A program made the translations under genes and the position numbers. DNA of 64,000 nt. It comes from Echinococcus granulosus. Its lineage: Eukaryota; Platyhelminthes; Cestoda; Cyclophyllidea; Taeniidae. The stretch is from positions 481,533 to 545,532 of the forward strand of contig NW_020170419.1 of the NCBI RefSeq assembly GCF_000524195.1, in the 5' to 3' direction. Shown piece after piece: positions 1 through 12,000 of this stretch (positions within the stretch are counted from its first letter, which is position 1; every line of letters starts with the position of its first letter). A model generated the notes under the pieces. It was not told the DNA's origin and did no database searches. It worked only from the letters and a program-made list of their open reading frames with translations.

Positions 1-964
1 CTTGTGAGTGCACTCATTGTGGAGTTTCACGCAGTCTTAAGTAGCGCCGAGTCAGTAAATCATAACCCATTCTGAAGCAGTCCACAGAGTTGACACGACT
101 TTGGACCCATCTAAGTCGACGTGGTGCGTAGCTCACGCTGAGGTTAAATCCCCTTCTGCAGGACTGATGAGGCTTCCTTCCAACAGTTCAGCTTCCTTTC
201 TGGAATTTGGGTGCTAAAAACCTTGCTTCGGATGGATGCAAGAGGGAAAACTCGAGTCGACACGTTTTTTGAGTCCTAGGCAAGCAGTGTTGAAGGAAGG
301 AGAGAGGGATGGAGCTAGAGAAAGACTAACAATCAGACTTAATTGTTTGCAGTTTACATGGGAACTCCTCATGGCTAAAGTAGAAGAGTGATCCAAAGTA
401 AGGGGGAAAGACACGCTTAAAAGAAGGTTCTCCCCAGACTGCCAAAACGCTTTGGGGACTTTTGTCCACACTGGCGCAGAATTTTACGGTCCAGTGGGAG
501 GGCAGAAGACGCAACAAGTGAACCTCCTAAGCAAGCTTTAATCTTGCCGCCATTTGGTGATATCAAGCCTCTATACTGTCAAAAAGGAGGAAAAAAGCAG
601 ATAGTTAATTGGACCCTCTAGTTATGGCGCTTCAATGCGTCGCCTCTATAAGTAGCCTATTTTGTGCGTTATTTGATTTAAAAGCAAATTTTTAAGCTTT
701 TACTGCTCTTCTATGCATTGGTAACACCATCAGCAAGAATATTTGGGTATGACGAGGGAAGGAGATGTATGGATGGCCATCAAACTCCCGTCCCTTCATA
801 CCCCTCCCCCTTCCTCCCGCTACTAGTGCGTGGGTCACATTCTCGTCTCCCCCTTAATCCCATCGCCAACCACTCGCCTAACGCCTCATTAGACCTCATT
901 TATAAGTTGCTCCAGTAGGTCCCTTCACTTTCCTACTTTGAGTACGCCAAGCCGTGTGTACTAA
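1..964. other. 5' flank of the serotonin transporter gene
   Basis: No gene is supported here. Short open frames on both strands have no splice context or recognisable family. A TATA-like hexamer (TATAAG) at 901-906 lies 59 bases before the transporter start codon, so it may mark a core promoter; this is inference. A YY1-like GCCGCCATTT lies at 546-555. An in-frame TAA at 962-964 directly precedes the ATG. Confidence 0.5.
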
Positions 965-3900
965 ATGCAACAAATAACCATCGACGGTGCCAAGATTAAA
1001 AGTGAAGTTTTGGAAAGTGGCAGGAATGCTGTAGATGTGGTTGTGGAAGACAAGTCTTTAAAGTCGTGCAATCTGCAGGATCCGACGCCATCGCTGGTGG
1101 AAGCCGTGGTGGTAGAGACAGCAGAGGCAGGTGTTACGAAAGTCGAGCGAAAACGAGAGAAATGGGACACAAAAGTTGACTTTCTCCTTTCTGTGATTGG
1201 ATTCGCCGTGGATTTAGGGAATATATGGCGGTTTCCCTATATTTGTTATCAAAATGGTGGAGGTGCGTTGACAGAGGACTCTTTTATGTTTAACTTATCA
1301 TAGACAGAAAGGTCGCAAAAGTAGAACGTCCTTTAACTTCTTATGATATTGATTTACCCAAAGTTGAATTATTTAATAGGAAATTTATAAGATCTCAGGA
1401 TCTATACTAAGTAAATAATCAGATTAGCGAAATTTATCAGCCAATACCCATGAAGCTTTTCCTAAAAAAATGTTCTTTAAAATATGGTCATAGGCTTCCA
1501 AAGTGCTGAACATTAAAAAGTTGTTGAAATATTGTTCGTATTTGTGAAATCACTTCGTAAAACAGTTACTTTGCCTTGATCTAAAAACATTCATTTTTAT
1601 TTCTTCAAATAAAGTTGTCAATCTTGTGCTCTCAGTTATTTTTGAGTAAGGCCATGTGTGTGTACAAGAATATTATTTCCAGAAAGCGGGTATTATAAAA
1701 CCTCAATTTGAAGAGTTTATTTTGTAAACGGCAATAAAAACAATAAAATCAGAATTGTAATTGAATAGTATGGGTTACAGCCTAAATCTTTGATCGATTT
1801 CACACAAGGCACTTTATTACTACATTCTTGGTAGCGCGGCTTATAAGTCGTGTCGTACCTAGATCCGCGTATGGTGTTTTTATACGGATCGGCATAAACG
1901 ACATTTAACCATGAATTATATGGGGCATATTTTGTGCAACAAAGACTACAGTAACAGGACATACGAGACCCCAAATCAGTCAGTAAAACGAAACAGAACA
2001 CCGGATATGTATGCATAGTTGTTAAATGTGTCATGCCATGCTTTCTCGGTGTAACTTATTTCAATTATCTTCCATAGGTGCATTTCTGATACCTTACTTG
2101 CTGATGTATATCTTTGGCGGACTGCCACTGTTCTACTTGGAGCTGGCTCTTGGACAATTCCAACGTAGTGGATGCATTTCTGTGTGGAGTCGAATCTGTC
2201 CCTTCTTTACTGGTGAGCCTACAAGAAGGCGCGTTTTGTACACCTTTCTTTGTTCAAGCAATAATGTCTTTTAGATGTTGAGATTTTTTGCTGTTTCAGC
2301 TGCCTAATTTAGGATGGAGAGATAGGTTTGCATTTTTTGCAAACCCAAGCCCCATTGCGCAAATAAAACCCTGTATATTTAAGAATAATGTATATTTTCT
2401 TTGTTTTGGAGACAATTAATGTGTTGGAGGGGAGAGCAAGTGTTATCATAAATTTGCTTTCGTTTACAGGTCTGGGCTATGGGATTTGCATAATTGCGAG
2501 CTACACCGCGTGGTACTACAACACTGTCATTTCCTGGGCTCTCTTCTACATGTTTGATTCAATGCGCCTGCGTCTTCCTTGGGACAGTTGCGATAATTGG
2601 TGGAACACACCCAAGACCTGTATCACTGTCTACCAGAAGTTAGTCACTGGAGCTAATAGCTCAGGCATTGCCGATAGTGACGCTTCCAATACTCTGCATG
2701 CTGTCAATACCACTGGTTACTACTCGTCAACTGAACAGTACTTCTAGTAGGTGTTCAGAAAATGTCATCTTTAGAACATACATTTTATTTCCAATGTAAC
2801 ATTTTTTGTTGTATTGGCGTTTCCCGTTTAAATTCCGGCCAATTTTTTTCGTTCAAGCAATCGTGTGTTACAAATACAGTTTTCTGACGGATTTAACAAA
2901 TTGGGCACGATCAGATGGGAAGTGGCACTTTGCCTACTGGCTGTTTTTACTCTCGTCTACTTTGCTCTGTGGAAGGGAGTTAAAAGCAGCGGAAAGGTAT
3001 GGACGCCTTTACTAGGTTATTTGATAACGCAGCTTATCTTAGTATTTGATCCCACTACTTTCTATAATGACTCGAACGTAAATATAGTCAAGTATAGTGA
3101 TTTTCTAAAATTTTAGGCCGTGTGGATAACAGCGACTCTGCCCTACGTGATTCTCTTCATCCTACTTATTCGTGGTCTCACGCTGAGGGGCTCCCTCATG
3201 GGCATACAGTACTACCTCCTGCCCGACTTTGGACGGCTCAAGTCAATTGAGGTGACTGCAAATGCGCCTTTCACCATCTTTTAATAGAAGAGACAAGTAT
3301 TCTGTCGTTTTATCTTCCAATAGCAGTGGAATTTTGCTCTTGAATTCTAATCTGACTCGAAATGGTATTTTTTCATCATTTTCGACAGTTTTCAAAGTTG
3401 TAAACTGATCCATCTTGGAGAAAGTACAACTCTGTCTCCAAGTTATTCATTATCTAACGGAACACCTAATCAGCCGTCCATTTCGAAGAGGTTCAACGTT
3501 TATTTCTTTTATCATTCAGAATAGTTAATTTCCGAGTTGAAACCCCATTTACCTTTTAGATTGCCTTTTAAGTTGGAAACAGACTTTCTAGACGTGCTAG
3601 ACTTTTCTTTTTAGGTTTGGAATGCTGCTGCATCACAGATTTTCTTTTCTCTTGGACCCGGATTCGGCGTCCTCCTGGCACTAGCTAGTTACAACCGATT
3701 CCGGAATAACTGCTATTAGTATGTTAAAAGTTTATTCAATATTACCGCGTGCTCTCTAGCGCTTCGAGAGATCCACTTAGAATGACCTCTATCAATTTTA
3801 AGGCATCTAAAAAAACTTTTGTTAAAGAATTAGGAGGTTCTAGAATAGAAAACCTAATTAGTTGTGGTTATTCAATCAATGAGTATAATATTTACTCTTT

Positions 3901-5444
3901 AATTGCACAATTCAAAAGCTTATTCTAAATGATCAGTACCAATAAAAGCCGCCGCTCTCAAAACGCGCAGATTTTCAGATAAATCGGCTTAGATTTTCTT
4001 AAAACAATGATCTGATTACTGGTTCTCCCTGCGAATTTGCCAGCGATGCAATGCTAACCAGTGCAATCAACTGTGGGACCAGTTTTCTGTCCGGTTTCGT
4101 AGTCTTCTCCGTGCTCGGTCACATGTGTTATCGTATGAATAGAACCATGGATACAGTCGCCAATGAAGGTATTCGCCTGCCATCTTCCATAACTCAAAAG
4201 TATTACCCATTTATTTATTTACACATACTACTGCCCCACGTTCCGTCGCAGTGCTGCTAATACTGATGAGTAACATTCCGCTACCCACTAATCTTTGCCT
4301 TAGGTCCAAGCCTTGTCTTTATCGCCTACCCCGAAGCTATTGCAACTTTGCCCGGCTCAACCTTTTGGGCCATCATCTTCATGCTGATGCTCATCACCCT
4401 CGGCCTCGACAGTACTGTATGTCATCCGTGTCCACTTATTCGAAAAAAATAAGTAGCATATTTGCATTATTCACTGGAATATTGCAATACCAACACTTCG
4501 TTTCAGTTTGGTGGGCTGGAGGCGATAATCACGGCCCTGTTGGATCGTTGGCCAAAGCTGCGTAAACGAAGAGAGATTGTCGTGTTAATCATGATCATCT
4601 ATTGCTATGTGGGAGCTCTTCCCACCACAACAAATGTGAGTTGCTCCCCTTATATTAGATGTACTGCTAAAATGCTCCATAAAGTAATTGAATGGTTCTT
4701 TTTAAGGGTGGATATTACATTCTGACATTGTTTGACACATATGGCGCACCCTTTTCAATCCTCTTCATTGTCTTCTGTGAATGCGTGGCACTATGCTGGT
4801 GCTATGGTAGGTTGTCTGTTTCTTCCTATCAAATAATCCTTTTTCGTGCCCCAAAGGTGTAGGGCGATTTACGCGAGATATAGAATCGATGCTGGGCTTT
4901 AAACCGGGCTGGTTCTGGCGGATTTGTTGGGCTGTCATCAGTCCCGCCTTCATGCTTGTGAGTAACACAAACTTCTTCTTCTTTTTCATCGTCTTCTTTT
5001 GCCCTTTCACTCCTCTTGTACTTTGCAGGGCATCTTCATTCTCAACATCACCTTCTTCCGCCCACCTGAGATCACCGTGATGGGCAAGACGGTGCGGGCG
5101 GACACGTGGGTACATGTCGTCTCGTGGATGCTGGTATTTTCTTCCCTAGTCACCATCCCCATCTTCGCTGTCGTTACTTTCTGCAATGCACGTGGCTCCT
5201 TCAAGGAGGTATCTATTGCTACTTTTTCTTTTTCCTGACTAACACCCTTAAATCTCTCCACCTATCATTGTTTTTGCAGCGTTTGAAATCACTTTTCACG
5301 CCTGGAATACGACCTTCCTTCTCCGACTTTCACGTCCATCCCAACAGCCATAAGAAACAGGAAATAAAAGACAAAAATGAGGAGCAGGTGGCAAAGTCAG
5401 CGGAGGCAGTCGATGATACACAGTCCGAAGGAGACGAGGGATAG
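965..5444 (+). CDS. SLC6A4: Sodium- and chloride-dependent serotonin transporter, 13 exons, complete
   Basis: Exons: 965-1262, 2078-2212, 2470-2746, 2858-2996, 3117-3251, 3615-3718, 4044-4168, 4304-4416, 4507-4635, 4707-4806, 4857-4957, 5029-5208, 5280-5444. They join in phase to 666 residues. The start is fixed by TAA immediately upstream. The family is a 12-helix plasma-membrane symporter clearing serotonin with Na+/Cl-. TM1 reads [20 protein letters not shown], with Asp83 matching the amine-binding Asp98 of human SERT. Other SERT-like blocks are [56 protein letters not shown] and [14 protein letters not shown]. The large second extracellular loop keeps the paired cysteines ([12 protein letters not shown]) and has NSS and NTT sequons. 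The C-terminal tail is charged. SERT is favoured over dopamine or noradrenaline transporters by the TM2-TM3 wording. All introns are GT-AG. No AATAAA was seen just downstream. Confidence 0.93.
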
Positions 5445-8400
5445 ACCGCCTGAGTGCATCCAAGTGTTAAATTGATCCCTCAGCATTTACCCTCCCCATT
5501 GCACCAATCATATATGAACGGTTTCTCTCCCTTCATACTTTTCGAGAACTTTCATGAACTTTTTTTCCTAGAAAACAAACAATGATAGAAAAATAGGGAA
5601 ACGTAACAAATAGCTTGGTCAGGCAGATAATGTCTCAATTATTCACCCTCCTTCCCTCCCTATGTTTGCAGATGTCACTTTATAATTTCAAATAACTCCA
5701 CCCTACTGAACCACTTGTCAAGTGTCAAGTAGTTAAAAATGTTACTGCGATCATATCGGTTTTCTTTATAATAGCTGATGGGTTGTTTTTTGCCCCTCCA
5801 AATATGGTTGGAAAAAAGGGGCAAGTAATTTACTTCGCCAACGGATGTATTCAGTCCACCGACAACACCTCATTTTCCGAGTAAACATTTGTGTTTGGTT
5901 ACTCAACGAGGTGTCATTAAGGAGTGGTTGGACCACCGTCACCGCTACCACCACATCGAACTGCGTCGTTTGCTCACTACTAGTAAGTAGTGTCGGACGG
6001 TGAGGAAAATCTTGCATGATTTTTGATAAATCTGACATAGCCGACTTGTAGCGGAATGCAGGGAGCTGTGGACGAGGAGCAGGGGAGTAGAGATGATGAG
6101 GCGGCATCTGCAACCCCATCATACCGCATGGGTTGATGCAAATCATCTGATGAGTAGGCTTCTTGATGGCCTTTGTGGTTGTTGTAACTGCTTTACCTTT
6201 GAGAGCTTCTATGGGATCAAATTTGAAGAATTCTACAAGGGACTTCCTACAGCTCTGATATTTGCAATGTTTGATGTCATTTCGCTCCCTAGATGCCCAC
6301 CACTACTAATTTACAAGCAAGTAGAGGTTGGTCTTTTTTCACACGCATTCCTATCGTCCTCGTCTCCCAAGGAAGGAGTGGAAATGGGATTCTACACCAG
6401 GGTTCATTTCCAGTCTCAAAAAATTGGCTAGTTGTCTATAGCACTCTTAATCTACTACTATTTAACTTACTTCTCGATGAAAAATCCGGTACAAATCAAG
6501 CAAACGCATAGGAAAGGTGGATTCTTTGTTCACAGAAGGCACTCTTCACTATGGATAATCGGTGTACAGGGGGGTTTGTTTCTCGTGGGTGTAACGGAAG
6601 CAACATTCACCAGCAGATCATCGTTTCTGTTTACAAATAACAGTGACTGAGGCTAAACAAAATCGAGTATGTTAGCCTCGTATTTAGGGCCTTTTCGAGG
6701 AGCAACTACAGTTAAGTACTAAAACAATGTCTTCGAACTTATACAATGATACTGTGATAGTTGTCTTTGTTAACTTATTTTAAGGCATTAATTATCACAA
6801 ACAATGCTTAAGGCGCTTTGAATCTGTTCTACTACAGGATGACCTTAAACTAAACAGCTAAAAAAGTGTATTGCACAATCAAAACTTATAAATTTTGTTA
6901 AGGGTTCATTTTTTGAAAGAATATAGCTGTCACCTAATGCAAAATTTTGGCTAAGTAATGACAAAGCATAAGAGATTTTTTTGAAATTTAAGGTTGGAAA
7001 GAGTGGATGTATTGTGAGGGAAATTGCAAAACGCAGGTGGCTGTTAGCAAGGATAAATTAAAGGATCAACAGATGTTAACAAATTTTAACCCTCATTGCT
7101 AAGTTATGCTAGATTTGTTGTCATTTGTTATAGCATCGCGTCCCCAGCGTATCAGAAGACATACTACTTGTGTATGGAAGAGGTGGGGCCATCTGCATGG
7201 TTCAGAGGCCACGCTGGCAGTCAAAAGTACAAAAGCGGAGCATCAAGTAACCTGTTTTTAAGGGACTGAAACACTAAATCCGCACTGTACTTTGGAGTAT
7301 ATTTTCTTAAAACCAACAAGACTCAAATCTGAAACAAACATTTTAAGAGCCGTTCCGTAATCATCCAATTAAGAAAAATATTTGGACCCAAAAGAATAAA
7401 CGCATATTATGGTTGGTTTCTATATCGCTTTTTTTCAGCATTTGGATCCTATATTCATCCAAACTAAACATTGTTTTTGTGCACACTTGGGCAAAATAAT
7501 TTCACCTAAGTTGAAGGGCATAGTGCAAGTCCTTGTTCATCGCCTAGGCAAATATTTATATCCAGTATCATAAATCAATTTGTGGGCGCAAGCTACTTAG
7601 AGACTAAGTAATATCCAAGGTTTCTGCAATAACCCCTCTTGCAGAAATAGTTAGTAAGGAAGTGGAGAGGTGGTTAAACCCACATTTGCTTGATTACATC
7701 CTTCAGAGGCTAACCGCAGAATTTGTTAAATCCAGCGTAACGCAACACAGGCATAGACTGCCTGTGTGAACAATATACTACAAACAACATGTTAGTGATG
7801 CTGAAAAAAGATATCGATATTATGTAATGATAGAATACTTTAGGTCTCCACGGGTCGTACTTCCACCGGCAGCATGAACACTGGTTCACGTTACTCGGAC
7901 TTAATTGATCCTTTCTGTCAGTAATACGCTAACTTCGGTGATACCACAAATTTAAAAATCCCTAACAGCTTAGTGACGGCTTAAAATTAAATTGTACTTC
8001 ATTCTTTTTTGCTAATTATTAGAGTGTAGCTGAGATCATCAGTTAATACTAATCAAAAAATCGTGCTTAAAGATTTCAAATCATTTTGATTTTTACGGCA
8101 GATGGTAGTTTTTTGCCAAAAATTTTAGAGATTACCTTGCTAAAATTTGGAGAAGCAGATTGTTTAAATCTTTTAAATTGTCTCCTCCTAATCTGCTGAA
8201 GATAAGTGGACGAATGTGATTTGTGCACTGTTTGGTTTATTTACCATTGGGCAGTTGTGCCTCAATATTTTGCCGTTGGGTCCGTTCGTTTCTGCAAGTC
8301 ATGTGGGTTCGCGGTGGTTTTTTTCGCTTCTGCATTGTTGTTGCAATTGGGATTTATTTATATCGCCTTTTAATCTCACCAAGCATGTAAATCCGCCCGT

Positions 8401-9091
8401 TTCTTTCACTTCTCGATTATTTTATTCGTAACTTTGTCTTCTTTCTGTGTTTTGAGTCTGTTTGAGTAGGCTACATTTCCTGGGTTTAATTTCTGCATGA
8501 ATTTAGTATTCATCCAAAAAGTCTTTTCCGTAATTTGAAGCAAGATGTAAATCTAGCACCTAGTTCTACTTCTTTTGTTGACTGATTGCTTGGCTTTAGA
8601 AGCACCCTTATTTCTCTTAGCTACAAAATTAGCATTTATAAAATAAGATTTCAGGAAAACTTGTTTAACTCCCTATAGGGTGAGTGTTGTGCTGTCGTAC
8701 GCATTTCCCGGCGCCGTGTATGTTTAAGCATTTACGACGGGCTCGCTTAACAGTTGCATCTTTTTTATATTAACTGAAAAAAACCTTCTTTTTCCATTTC
8801 TTGTATGTGACTTTAGCTCCGGTGCATCATTAATGTCTCTTTAACCACTTTCCAATTTTCTGTTAGCTCATGCAGGCTGCTGTGCTCCTTACCTCATTAT
8901 TTTTATTAAATGACCAACTTAATAACTGCCTTTGCTTAGTACGTCATCGCATTTATCGGATTCTGCTTAATTCGCCAAAATTAGTCTTCACGGATCTTCT
9001 CTTAATGTTTTCTTCCCCCTATTTAGGAGAGGAGTCGCACGCCTATCGTAAGTTGTTCTGTGAATCACGACCTGCTCCTATTTTGATCTAG
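5445..9091. other. Intergenic region between transporter and phosphatase genes
   Basis: About 3.6 kb, AT-rich, with no recognised gene. It should contain the 3' UTR of the transporter and the undetected first exon(s) of the phosphatase gene. The one stretch that looks coding is on the minus strand at 5834-6146 and is listed separately. An open frame from 8870 begins with a hydrophobic run, but its donor at 9047 is out of phase with the first phosphatase exon, so it was not joined. Confidence 0.5.
5834..6146 (-). CDS. Possible exon of an unidentified minus-strand gene
   Basis: The minus strand is open from 6146 through 5766. A plausible acceptor (GGTTGCAG) lies just before an ATG at 6107, and a donor (GGCGAA|GTAAAT) follows residue 5834. 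The translation is non-repetitive and mixed in composition, for example DLSKIMQDFPHRPTLLTSSE, which looks more protein-like than neighbouring open frames. No family was recognised and no partner exons were found. It faces the 3' end of the transporter gene. It could equally be a chance frame. Confidence 0.22.
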
Positions 9092-12000
9092 AAAAATTGA
9101 GCTGAAGCTTGTCCAGGTGCAAGTTTTCTTCCGTCATGGGGCACGAACTCCGCTTCACTATGTGAAATCCCCTCTGACCGATGTAAGTACTCCCTTGTTT
9201 ATTGCCTTGATTCTTTTAATTTCTAGGTGCTATGGAGTTCGGATTGCACCAAGGACGCTCCTGAAGCTGTCATTCCCATCAAGCATGTTGACATCTCTAA
9301 GGGTACACTGGTGGATGAAAGCACCTATGATTTGATCTACAGGCCGATACACTTGCCGGTAAGTTCCGGTATCACAGATGTGAGGTCCTTGCGTAGCGTG
9401 TATGATCTATTCTTTTGGCGTGAATCGTCACTCGACCAGAAAGACTATCGTATTTTTCAACCTTAACTGTTGAGTACTTTTTTATTTTCGACGTAGGGTG
9501 GTGAGGCAATCGGCATGCTCACAACAGCGGGTCAAAAGGATCTATACAATTTAGGTAGTCGCCTGCGCAAGGACTACGTTGGCGGCGAGAGCATTCTTTC
9601 CAATCCTCCCAAGCTTTCGGAAATTGAGTAAGTTTTCGTTCCCCAAATTTCTTGGCCCTACTTATCGGTTAGCAAAAGTGGCGTTTTTTGGAGCCATCTA
9701 CAAAAGTGTGTGTATCCTTGCTTCAATTTTCCTCACTTGTGCAATTTGATGTCCCAGAAGACATCGTGGTGGATAGTCTCAAAGTGAATGTCTTGCATAG
9801 CTTCTGCAGAGCAGCGATGTCGTTTTCTAATCCGAGGCTGGGATCTTTTAATGTCTACGAAAGGAAGATTCTGGGAAAAACACTTATGGTTAATCTGACT
9901 TTTGTTAAATTTTTGCTGTTATAGACTCTTAATGAACAGCACGGGCCGTTAGGCTTATGCTGATAAAGTTGTTTCGCTAAAAGACAAAGTTCGCTCATTG
10001 GTCCTGGCGCCAGCTCCTTTTTTTCCAAATTGCTTAAGCTTTGATAAATCCGTGGTTCTACCTGAACACCTCTATTCTCTAGCCAATAAAGCTAATAGTC
10101 TCTTTAATCTCATCACTCTTTGCACCTTTTGGATGTTGTAGCAACAGTAGGTCTAAAATACGTTAACTTCGTTTCAAGGTTATAAGCCCTTAGATTCGCC
10201 CCTATTTGGTGGCCTACGGAACAGCCTCCTTGTCGGTTCGAAGAGAGGTCGACTGTTTATTTTACCAGCATAGATATAAGTTTTAAAGCCTCAATGTATT
10301 GGCAGTTCCGAGGAAAGGTTACGGCTTTCACAATTTACAACTGTATGGTTTTACCTCCTCAACCCTAGAGCTCGATCTACTCGTGTAGGACGCAACATCA
10401 AGTCTCTTCGCTCCCTCGTGGCCGGCTTGACCAAGGGTCAAGTAAATGGTGGGTTTCTCCTCTTCCTCGAATGATCTTAGTTACTGTTCAACTCACTCTC
10501 AACACCTGTCGCGAATTTTTCAGGCCCTCTCGTGGTCTCCTCTATGGCGTTCGAAAATGAGGTGCTCTTTCCAAACCCCAAGACCTTCACGAACGTGCCC
10601 TTTGATGAGGGCACTGAGGAGTTGCGGAATGACTCTTCTCTATTCGCATTGAAGAAGAAGATTAGGGAGGCTCTGAGTGAGTCGTTATCCTTTTTTTCTT
10701 CTTCGCAAAAGGTACATTAACTGCAAGTTTTCAAGTGTCAAAGGTCTAATTTTGCCAAATGAGTTACGTTTTTTTGCGTAAATAGAATGAATTCGTTTTC
10801 TGACGTGTAACTGGTAATCTTACGTCCCCTTGTCGCCATCATCTTCATCTTCTTCTTTGAAGGCTTTACTGACCTGTTGCCATTGTCAATCCTGCAAATT
10901 GATTTGTGTGATATGCCTGCTCGTTCTTCTCTACGCCAATGCCAAAACACCCCTGCACTGCGTCTTGTGTGAAGTTTCTTAATTTTGGTGCAATTTATAA
11001 ATGTTGGCGTCGGGGGCGGTCTTGGTACTTTATATGCACTAGGACCTGCCATCATTCATTACCTTCACTCGGTGACTAGATGGCTGGTAACGGAAATCTC
11101 TTATTACTCGTTTTTTCTCGGCTGTACAATCAATTCACTCGTTTCTTTATTCTACCGTGTTTTTATTCATGGTAGACAGGAGTAGCCAATATAATTCGTT
11201 TGGCTGCTGATTACGATGCTTTGAGCTGACCCTGTGTTATCTGGGTCACAGGTGAACCAACGTCGAATCTGCTCCAAGTCTCTAAGGCCTTGTGTGTTTT
11301 GTTCAATCACTTATGCTCTTCCACCAGATTGAATACATTGAAACCTTAAGAGAGGTTTTCACTTCTGACGTGATTGTCACTTGGCGTTGCGAAACGAGTA
11401 AAGTGCCTTTGATCACTTACATCTGGTTTCTTACGCAGTGTCCGTGTTGTTTTGATGTAGTCTGCAGCAATGACTTGTTGTAACTTGTATAGGGCAGACC
11501 TTGACGTCTCAGCCTTCCAGCTTTTTCCCCTGTTAAAAGGGCTTCTAGCTTGAATGACTCACAATTATACTCTAATTTGATTCGAAAAGTGTAAAGGCTT
11601 TTAGCACATTGTTTGTGGGCTATTTAGAGGGTGTGCAATAGCAGAACTTGGTGAGCATATTAAACTGATTTAAAAAGTGGTTCTCTCTGAAAAAATCTCC
11701 ACCCTGGTTGAGGATTAGCAAGTACGCCTAGGTGGTGGGTGGAAGAATTAGAGATGAACGTATGGTGGGTAGGTCCCAGCTATGTGACGTGACACACGAG
11801 GTGAGGGGTGATTGGTGAAACAATGGGTTTCCACTCGCATAAGCTTCACGTAGGTGGCACATTCTGTACCTGACGGGTGAGAGTAAGACTCAAAGGCTCA
11901 GCATCGTCGTGTTTGCCTCTTCGGAGTGCCCCGCAAAAATGGGTTGTTGAGAGATAGCTTGATTGATGACTGGCTGGCTGACTGGGAAGTACTTGTTGTC

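Noticed and set aside
8870..9091. Hydrophobic start (AAVLLTSLFLLND) as the signal peptide of the phosphatase
   Set aside because: Its donor at 9047 leaves phase 1, while the first phosphatase exon needs phase 2; joining creates a stop.
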